A stretch of DNA of 6,631 nucleotides, taken from contig DAIQNV010000118.1 in NCBI GenBank assembly GCA_036788215.1, positions 1 through 6,631 of the forward strand, in the 5' to 3' direction. This document shows positions 1 through 4,449 of this stretch, piece by piece. The notes below the pieces were generated by a model. The model saw nothing but the letters and a program-made list of their open reading frames with translations. It had not been told where the DNA came from and did no database searches. Both the position numbers and the translations under genes were made by a program. Origin of the DNA: DAIQNV01 sp036788215 (GTDB lineage Bacteria > Planctomycetota > Phycisphaerae > Phycisphaerales > UBA1924). How positions within the stretch are numbered: position 1 is the stretch's first letter; every line of letters starts with the position of its first letter.

Positions 1-426
1 ATGGGCGGGCTGGTCGCACGCCTCGCGGCGGACGAGCCCGAATACCGGGGCCGCCCCGAGGGCAAGCAACTCAACATCGCCCGCCTGTTCACGCTAGGGA
101 CGCCCCACGACGGCGCGAGGCTCGCGCAGCTCATCCGGCTCGACCCCGCGTCGCGGAACATGCGTCCGGGCTCGGAGTTCATCGAGGCCCTCAACGAACG
201 CGCGGATTTCGAAGGCTACGACCTCACCTGCTACGCGGTGCTGCACGACCGCTGGGTCGGGGCGACGCGCTCCGCCCCGCCAGGCAGGGAGCCGATCTGG
301 GTCCCGGGCCGGCTCGTGCTCAGCCACCACCTCATCAGCCTTGAGGACCGCATCCTCGCGGACCTCGCTCTTCGCCTGAGGGGTGAAACGCCACTCGCGG
401 ACCCTTCGGAACCACCCCGCGATTGA
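1..426 (+). CDS. Alpha/beta-hydrolase (lipase/esterase-like), C-terminal part
   Basis: This is the 3' end of a serine alpha/beta-hydrolase gene, ending in TGA at 424-426. The first residues, MGGLVAR, match the segment just after the nucleophile in the G-H-S-M-G-G-L elbow of lipases. The catalytic serine and the whole N-terminal half therefore lie upstream, and the ATG at base 1 is almost certainly an internal methionine. The segment FTLGTPHDGA (window residues 30-39) is the typical strand and loop after the elbow in triacylglycerol-lipase and PGAP1-like proteins. Asp83 in LHDRWVG is a plausible catalytic acid, and His109 or His110 in VLSHHLIS a plausible catalytic histidine. These assignments rest on spacing and family knowledge. 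The substrate cannot be told. It converges on the minus-strand gene that ends at 499. An intracellular or exported location cannot be judged without the N-terminus. Confidence 0.8.
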   Translation: MGGLVARLAADEPEYRGRPEGKQLNIARLFTLGTPHDGARLAQLIRLDPASRNMRPGSEFIEALNERADFEGYDLTCYAVLHDRWVGATRSAPPGREPIWVPGRLVLSHHLISLEDRILADLALRLRGETPLADPSEPPRD

Positions 427-431
427 ACGAA

Positions 432-448
432 GGTGCTCCCGGAGCACC
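432..448. terminator. Hairpin between convergent genes, possible terminator
   Basis: A perfect inverted repeat, GGTGCTC-CCG-GAGCACC, sits 5 bases after the stop of the hydrolase gene and about 50 bases beyond the stop of the minus-strand gene. The 7-bp stem with a 3-base loop is well placed to stop transcription from either side. There is no T run on the + strand. On the - strand the bases after the stem read TTCGTTC, which is only mildly T-rich. Bidirectional termination is inferred from position and structure. Confidence 0.45.
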
Positions 449-498
449 GACGCTGAGGCTCTGCGAAGCGTCCGGGTGATGAACCCGCGAGGTCCCGC

Positions 499-924
499 CT
501 ACGCGAGACCCAGCCCCGCGCACGCCCGCTTCACGCGGTTCGACGCGAGCGGGCCGTCGCCTTTCGACGCCGCCAGCGCCGCCAGACGCGCGCGCCTCAG
601 GGCCCGCTCGTTGAGCAGGAGCGCCGAAGGCTCGATGCCCGCCGCTTCGCCCATCGCTTCGAGCGTCCGCCGGTCGTTCACGTGCACGCCCATCGCCTTC
701 GCCGCAAGGCGGAACGCGCGGGCGGCGCGGGCCTTGTCATCGACCGGGCGCGACGCACGACGCAGCAGCAGCACCGCGCCCGCGATCGCGACCACGCCCA
801 GCAGAGGCCATGTCCACATCGAGACGAGGGGCGTCGACACCGGCAAGGGCGTCGCGCCCTCCGGCACGACGAGCGTCACGGGGCCGGTCGTGTCCGACTG
901 GGCGAGGAGCAGCATCCCGCTCAT
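499..924 (-). CDS. Small single-pass membrane protein, unknown function
   Basis: This 141-residue protein is not one I recognise. A polar N-terminal stretch rich in Pro, Thr and Val (residues 10-34) is followed by one strong hydrophobic segment at about 36-54 (core WTWPLLGVVAIAGAVLLL). That segment is capped by RRASRP, which by the positive-inside rule puts the C-terminal ~85 residues in the cytoplasm. The tail is Ala/Arg-rich and probably helical, with a segment around residues 75-110 (GVHVNDRRTLEAMGEAAGIEPSALL) that could be a small folded helical domain. No enzyme motif is visible. The ATG overlaps the TGA of the upstream HEAT-repeat gene in an ATGA junction at 921-924. A good Shine-Dalgarno, AAGGTGG (complement of 932-938), lies 7 bases upstream, inside that gene's 3' end. 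Translation is therefore probably coupled to the upstream gene, and the protein may anchor it to the membrane. Confidence 0.75.
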   Translation of the reverse strand: MSGMLLLAQSDTTGPVTLVVPEGATPLPVSTPLVSMWTWPLLGVVAIAGAVLLLRRASRPVDDKARAARAFRLAAKAMGVHVNDRRTLEAMGEAAGIEPSALLLNERALRRARLAALAASKGDGPLASNRVKRACAGLGLA

Positions 925-3275
925 GCCGGCACCACCTTTCCTCCAGCCGGAGCGGGCTCCTTTGGGGCCGGCTTCATGTCATCCCAGCGGATCGAACGTG
1001 AGGGGCCCGCGACCGTCTCGACAACCGCCCGCCGATCGCTGTCCGCGTCGCCCCGCAGCTCCGTGAGGAGCCTCGAAGCGCACCGCACGCCACGCCGGCG
1101 CACCCGCTCGTCCGCGTCGTCCTTCGCCAGTCGCGCGACGCGCCGCGTCAGCCCATCGAACGCGGGGCCCAGCCGATCGGCCCCGCCGACGCACAGCGTT
1201 CTTTCCGCGAGCCACACGCCCGCGAGCCGGTGCTCCGCCCGGTCGTCGGTGAGCAGGCGCTCGAGTTCCTCGACCGCGGCCGGCTCGTAGATGCGCCGGG
1301 GCTTGATCTCGCCGATACCGACCGCCCACGCCCCCCCACCGCCCCCACCACTTCCGCCACCGCTATCGCCCAAGAGCATGGCCCGGATCGCGTTGGCCCG
1401 GGCCCGGTGCGCATCGTCGCCCTTGCACTCGACCAGGACCGCGTCCGCCCGGACGTCCCGACGGGCCCCGGGCCTCATCGCGAGCGCCTCCACCGCGTTG
1501 GCCCGCACCCTCGGATCGGCGTGCGCGATCGCAGCGTCGATCGCCCGCTCCGCGAGCGCCGTCTGCACGCGTGCGAGCGCCCGGACCGCGGTCGCCGCCA
1601 CCAGTTCGCCCCCCGCCATCGAGCCCGCGGTCAGGCGCGCCGACGCGACCAGCACCTCGGAAAGTTCATCCGCGAACCCCGCCCGGGCCGCGAGGGCGAT
1701 CGCCTGCACGCGCTCCCGCGCGGCGCCCCCGGTGATCCGCATCATCAGGGCGGCCATCGCAGCCTCGGCGTCGACCGCGTGCCACCGGCGCAGCAGCGTC
1801 GCGGAGGTCGCGTCGACGCGTCGCCAGGGGCTCATCGCGTCCAGCGCCTCGCCCGCGATCGCCCGGACCCGCTCGTGCGGGCTGCGCGTCAGCGCCGTCA
1901 GAATCCGCGACCGCGCGGCGGTCGCGGGCGCGTCGGGCCGACGGGCCGGCGTGCCCACGCCCGCCCAGCGGAGCGTCGCCGACCGGGCCACCGAGGGCTC
2001 GGCGTCGAAACACCAGTCGGGCAGATCCTCGCTGGCGCTCGCGCTCGCGGCGCCCAGGCGGACCCGGGCGTCGGGATCGGCGAGCAGGGGCGTCAGGTGC
2101 TCCCGGCGCGTCGCAGCATTCGGACTGAGCAGGTCGATCGTGCGGACGAACCCGAGCCGAGCCCCCGGGTCCAGGCGACGGAGGGCGTCCGCACCGGGCA
2201 GGCAGGCGCGGGCTGTCCGGGGGTCGGCGCAGAGCTTCATCGCCAGTTGGCGACGCGCCGGGCGGAGCGCCAGGTGCGCGAGCCCGAGCCAGGCGTCGTG
2301 ATCGCCCTCGGTGTGCACCTGCCCCACCCGCTCGAGCAGGGGACCCTGGGCGACCGAGCCATCGAGCCAGCGCCAGGCGCAGGCCCGCAGCACGGACGCC
2401 GGGCAGCGACGCAGCGCCGAAGCGAGCTCGCGAGCGCCGGGCGCGCCCGCCTCCGCGAGGAGCGAGCGGATGAGGCGCGTCGAGCCCATGCCCAGCGTCT
2501 CGTCCGCAGCCAGCACCAGCGCCGCCAGCACCACCTCCCGACGCCGGTGGTCCGACGCCGACCGGACACCCGCGACCACCGCTTCGGTCAGCAGCCCTCG
2601 GGCGGTAGGGTCGGACCCATCCCGAGGAGCCGCGGGGCCAGCGCCGCCGGTCAGTTCATCCGCCACCGACCTGGGGAGTTCATCGCGGAGATCCGGGCCC
2701 ACCAGTGCGAGCGCAGCGCGACCCAGTCCGACCGCAGCCGCGAGCACGACCCTGGGGTCGTCGGCGCGGAGCAGCGTCGCGTGGGCCAGGGCGGACGCGG
2801 GGTCGCCCGCCTCCGCCGCAGCAGCCGCGACGCCCACGAGTTGGGCAGGATCGAGGGCTTTCCCGACTTTGTCCTTCCGCCGGGGGTCTGGGGACCCCGC
2901 GTGATCCGCGAGAAGGTGCCCCCAGATCGGGTGGAGGCTCACCGCCGCGAGTCGTTGCGTGTGTCGACCGAGGTCCATCCAGCGAGAGGCGAGGCGGAGC
3001 GCCGCCCGACGACGGGCGGGTTCTCCCCAGCGCTGGTCGAGGTTCTGTCGCAGCCCCTCCGGCAGGGCGCGGGGGGGCAGAGCCCGGGCGGCGCGGAGCC
3101 AGGGGGGGCCGGCTTCCCGGAACTGTGCCAATGCGTCCAGGAGCTCCAGAGCGAGGTCGTCCGCGCTGTCGGGGTCCGCGTAGAGCAGCGCAGCCCCGTA
3201 TGCCTCAGCCCGATCGGGGGAGGGCAGGCGTGCCAGTCGTGCGCGGGCGAGGTTGGGGGCAGACACCTCGTTCAA
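921..3275 (-). CDS. HEAT-repeat-like protein
   Basis: The product is a long, Ala/Arg/Leu-rich, all-helical protein of about 784 residues. Helix pairs with the HEAT-type pattern D-x-x-x-R-V-R-x-x-A-x-x-A-L recur: ADPDARVRLG near residue 399, SPHERVRAIAGEAL near 465, HADPRVRANAVEAL near 585 and DDADERVRRRG near 719. Such solenoids usually act as protein-binding scaffolds; no catalytic motif is visible. There is no clear signal peptide or membrane segment, so it is likely cytoplasmic. A glycine-rich linker (residues ~639-648) separates the main solenoid from a last helical block. The tail is Pro/Lys-rich. The longest frame begins at a GTG at 3311 with no convincing ribosome site. I prefer the TTG at 3275, 12 codons in, because GGGAG lies 7 bases before it. 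The gene ends in an ATGA overlap with the small membrane-protein gene, so the two form one unit. The partner and pathway are unknown. Confidence 0.85.
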   Translation of the reverse strand: MNEVSAPNLARARLARLPSPDRAEAYGAALLYADPDSADDLALELLDALAQFREAGPPWLRAARALPPRALPEGLRQNLDQRWGEPARRRAALRLASRWMDLGRHTQRLAAVSLHPIWGHLLADHAGSPDPRRKDKVGKALDPAQLVGVAAAAAEAGDPASALAHATLLRADDPRVVLAAAVGLGRAALALVGPDLRDELPRSVADELTGGAGPAAPRDGSDPTARGLLTEAVVAGVRSASDHRRREVVLAALVLAADETLGMGSTRLIRSLLAEAGAPGARELASALRRCPASVLRACAWRWLDGSVAQGPLLERVGQVHTEGDHDAWLGLAHLALRPARRQLAMKLCADPRTARACLPGADALRRLDPGARLGFVRTIDLLSPNAATRREHLTPLLADPDARVRLGAASASASEDLPDWCFDAEPSVARSATLRWAGVGTPARRPDAPATAARSRILTALTRSPHERVRAIAGEALDAMSPWRRVDATSATLLRRWHAVDAEAAMAALMMRITGGAARERVQAIALAARAGFADELSEVLVASARLTAGSMAGGELVAATAVRALARVQTALAERAIDAAIAHADPRVRANAVEALAMRPGARRDVRADAVLVECKGDDAHRARANAIRAMLLGDSGGGSGGGGGGAWAVGIGEIKPRRIYEPAAVEELERLLTDDRAEHRLAGVWLAERTLCVGGADRLGPAFDGLTRRVARLAKDDADERVRRRGVRCASRLLTELRGDADSDRRAVVETVAGPSRSIRWDDMKPAPKEPAPAGGKVVPA
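1326..1370 (-). other. Glycine-rich linker in the HEAT-repeat protein
   Basis: Codons in this stretch encode G-D-S-G-G-G-S followed by six glycines and A-W (about residues 636-650 from the TTG start). It is a flexible low-complexity linker between two helical blocks. On the + strand it appears as runs of C, such as the ccccccc run at 1331-1337, which are prone to slippage in replication and sequencing. The reading frame is nevertheless intact on both sides. Confidence 0.7.
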
Positions 3276-3282
3276 ACGGGAA

Positions 3283-3287
3283 CTCCC
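3283..3287 (-). promoter_or_regulatory. Ribosome binding site choosing a TTG start
   Basis: The minus strand reads GGGAG here, 7 bases before the TTG at 3275-3273. The upstream GTG at 3311 has no comparable purine-rich site at a usable distance, and the GTG three codons downstream of the TTG has none either. This is why the start of the HEAT-repeat gene is set at the TTG. Confidence 0.5.
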
Positions 3288-3361
3288 AGCGGTGACAGGA
3301 GTTGTCGGCACTCCGTGCTTCGCCGCTGTGAAATCATGCTCACGAAACCTGTGATTCGTTG

Positions 3362-3389
3362 TAGACAGGGCGCGACCGCGTCATATATG
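3362..3389 (+). promoter_or_regulatory. Candidate sigma-70-type promoter
   Basis: TAGACA (3362-3367) matches the TTGACA -35 consensus at five of six positions. It is followed after 16 bases by TATATG (3384-3389), matching four of six for TATAAT. The CATATATG core is the most AT-rich patch in the divergent intergenic region, which is otherwise GC-rich. If used, it would give the 3612 gene a leader of over 200 bases. The core is palindromic, so a promoter toward the HEAT-repeat gene is also possible, but I see no good -35 on that strand. Promoter rules in planctomycetes are poorly known, so confidence is low. Confidence 0.3.
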
Positions 3390-3503
3390 TTGTGGTCCGA
3401 CGCGACTGACCTCCGTACGGCCGACGACCGTTGTGTTTCGAAGTGGTTTATCGGCTCCCACCCCACGGTGCGTTGGTGCGTTTGTGTGCCGTTTCGATTT
3501 GAT

Positions 3504-3526
3504 CGGCCGGAACGGATTCCCGGCCG
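3504..3526. other. GC-rich inverted repeat in divergent intergenic region
   Basis: CGGCCGG and CCGGCCG are separated by 9 bases. Two further A-T pairs form if one C is bulged, leaving a CGGA loop. It lies about 85 bases before the GTG start of the 180-residue gene and has no T run, so it looks more like a leader hairpin or operator than a terminator. The rest of the divergent region (3312-3611) shows no tRNA and no convincing small gene. Confidence 0.35.
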
Positions 3527-3598
3527 CAGAACAGGGCACGGATCCAAGCACAATGACGACTGAGCCTCGGTCTGGGGATTCCGTGGGCTTGCCTCGTC

Positions 3599-3603
3599 AG
3601 GAG
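3599..3603 (+). promoter_or_regulatory. Ribosome binding site for GTG start at 3612
   Basis: AGGAG lies 8 bases before the GTG at 3612-3614. No ATG in this frame lies near the N-terminus: the next methionine codon is at residue 35, already inside conserved-looking sequence. The GTG is therefore taken as the start. Confidence 0.7.
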
Positions 3604-3611
3604 ATCCAGCG

Positions 3612-4154
3612 GTGAACCAAGCGGCGAAACAGAACAGTCTTCAGAGCTACCAGGTGGTCCTCTACGACCGGGCGTTGCACCCGGAGCTGTTCCAGCTCCG
3701 GCAGCGCCGGGTCATGACGCACGGGGGCTACGAGCTCGAGTCCTGGGTGATGCGCGGGGGGCACGCGCTGCGGTTCGAGTACCGCGGCATGTGCGTCAGC
3801 GAGCTGGTGACCGACCAGGAGCAGGGAATCCCCGATTCCGGGGTTGTCGCTGCCTTCCTGTGCGCCGGCGAGCGGGACTACGACACCGCGTTCGACAAGC
3901 TGAAGATCGGGTACATGACCACGGTGCAGACCGAGCAGTTGAGCGAGAACCTCTACCTCGCGACCTACGAGGAGATGCTCGACTACGCCAGCGAGGTCGA
4001 CGCGATTTCTCACCGTTGGCAGGACACCGCGGGGCCCGGGCTCTCGATGCTGGACGTGCAGCGGTTCACGAAGGAGATCCACGTCCAGAGCTACCACCTG
4101 GTGGCGGCGGGCGGGATCGTCCTGCGGACGCAGACGATCTTCGAGCATCAGTGA
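3612..4154 (+). CDS. Conserved-looking hypothetical protein, possibly DUF2617-like
   Basis: This 180-residue soluble protein has no signal peptide or membrane segment. It opens with a motif-like block, YQVVLYDRALHPELFQLRQRR (residues 13-33), then alternating strand-like segments (ELESWVMRGGHALRFEY, CVSELVTDQE, GVVAAFLCAGERDY). It ends in HVQSYHLVAAGGIVLRTQTIFEHQ. The LHPELF block early on and the TQTIFE ending recall planctomycete proteins annotated DUF2617, as I remember them; this is recollection, not a search. No catalytic motif is evident, and the two cysteines (61, 84) are too far apart to suggest a metal site by themselves. The start is a GTG with AGGAG 8 bases upstream. It is divergent from the HEAT-repeat gene and about 295 bases before ileS, with hairpins between, so it is probably its own transcription unit. 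Function unknown. Confidence 0.8.
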   Translation: MNQAAKQNSLQSYQVVLYDRALHPELFQLRQRRVMTHGGYELESWVMRGGHALRFEYRGMCVSELVTDQEQGIPDSGVVAAFLCAGERDYDTAFDKLKIGYMTTVQTEQLSENLYLATYEEMLDYASEVDAISHRWQDTAGPGLSMLDVQRFTKEIHVQSYHLVAAGGIVLRTQTIFEHQ

Positions 4155-4155
4155 T

Positions 4156-4172
4156 CGGCCCCGGGGGGGCCG
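4156..4172 (+). terminator. GC hairpin directly after stop codon
   Basis: CGGCCCC-GGG-GGGGCCG forms a perfect 7-bp stem one base after the TGA of the 180-residue gene. It can be extended by a T-G and an A-T pair that reach into the stop codon. No T run follows, so it is either a Rho-assisted or stem-only terminator or an RNA-stabilising 3' structure. The position argues for an end-of-transcript role. Confidence 0.45.
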
Positions 4173-4186
4173 GTCGGGGACTGGGG

Positions 4187-4219
4187 ATCGGCCATCGGCC
4201 ATCGGGGTTGGCATCGGGG
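4187..4219 (+). repeat. Short tandem ATCGG-based repeats
   Basis: Two exact back-to-back copies of ATCGGCC (4187-4193, 4194-4200) are followed by ATCGGGG at 4201-4207 and again at 4213-4219. A further ATCGGCC lies at 4154-4160, at the stop codon of the preceding gene. These are simple low-complexity repeats in noncoding DNA; no function is evident. Confidence 0.5.
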
Positions 4220-4281
4220 CGGTGATGTGGCGGGCTAGACTCGCAGCATGCCGGTACCCGCGTTGATCGAGCGAATTACCT

Positions 4282-4304
4282 GGCCCCGGTGACGGGGCCG
4301 TTTT
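4282..4304 (+). terminator. Terminator- or attenuator-like hairpin in ileS leader region
   Basis: GGCCCCG (4282-4288) and CGGGGCC (4293-4299) pair perfectly around a GTGA loop, which fits the stable GNRA tetraloop class. GTTTT follows at 4300-4304. A 7-bp all-GC stem plus a T run is the usual shape of an intrinsic terminator. It lies about 145 bases before the ileS ATG and about 130 bases after the previous gene. It could therefore end the upstream transcript or act as an attenuator if the ileS promoter lies before it. The sequence does not decide between these. Confidence 0.6.
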
Positions 4305-4314
4305 CGTGCGCGGG

Positions 4315-4343
4315 CGGGGCCGGTTTGGCGGGGTGGGGCCCCG
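4315..4343 (+). promoter_or_regulatory. Second hairpin with arms interchangeable with the upstream one
   Basis: CGGGGCC (4315-4321) can pair with GGCCCCG (4337-4343) across a 15-base loop. The arm sequences are identical to those of the 4282-4299 hairpin but in reversed order, so each arm could instead pair across hairpins. This makes alternative leader folds possible. GC-rich DNA yields such arms by chance fairly often, so a regulatory role is only suggested. Confidence 0.3.
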
Positions 4344-4449
4344 GAGTTCTTCTAGAGTTGGCGGTTGTGGTTGCGAGTGAGCGGCCGGCGCGGGGTCTGG
4401 TGACCTGTCCGGCGTGTGTTGGGGCATCGGCCCCCAGGGTGAGTGTGCG

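Noticed and set aside
1..3. ATG at base 1 as the true start of the hydrolase gene
   Set aside because: The residues that follow are the middle of the nucleophile-elbow motif, so a start here would omit the catalytic serine and half the fold.
3272..3553. 93-codon open frame on the - strand in the divergent region
   Set aside because: It overlaps the N-terminal end of the HEAT-repeat gene in another frame and the candidate promoter, and it has no ribosome site or protein-like conservation pattern that I can recognise.
1230..3563. 777-codon open frame on the + strand opposite the HEAT-repeat gene
   Set aside because: Antisense shadow produced by high-GC codon bias. The predicted protein is Arg/Pro/Gly-rich without domain-like patterning, while the minus-strand frame has clear HEAT-type repeats.
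4155..4449. T-box riboswitch upstream of ileS
   Set aside because: No TGGNACC-type T-box sequence or recognisable antiterminator bulge is present. Only generic GGCCCC/GGGGCC hairpins are seen.
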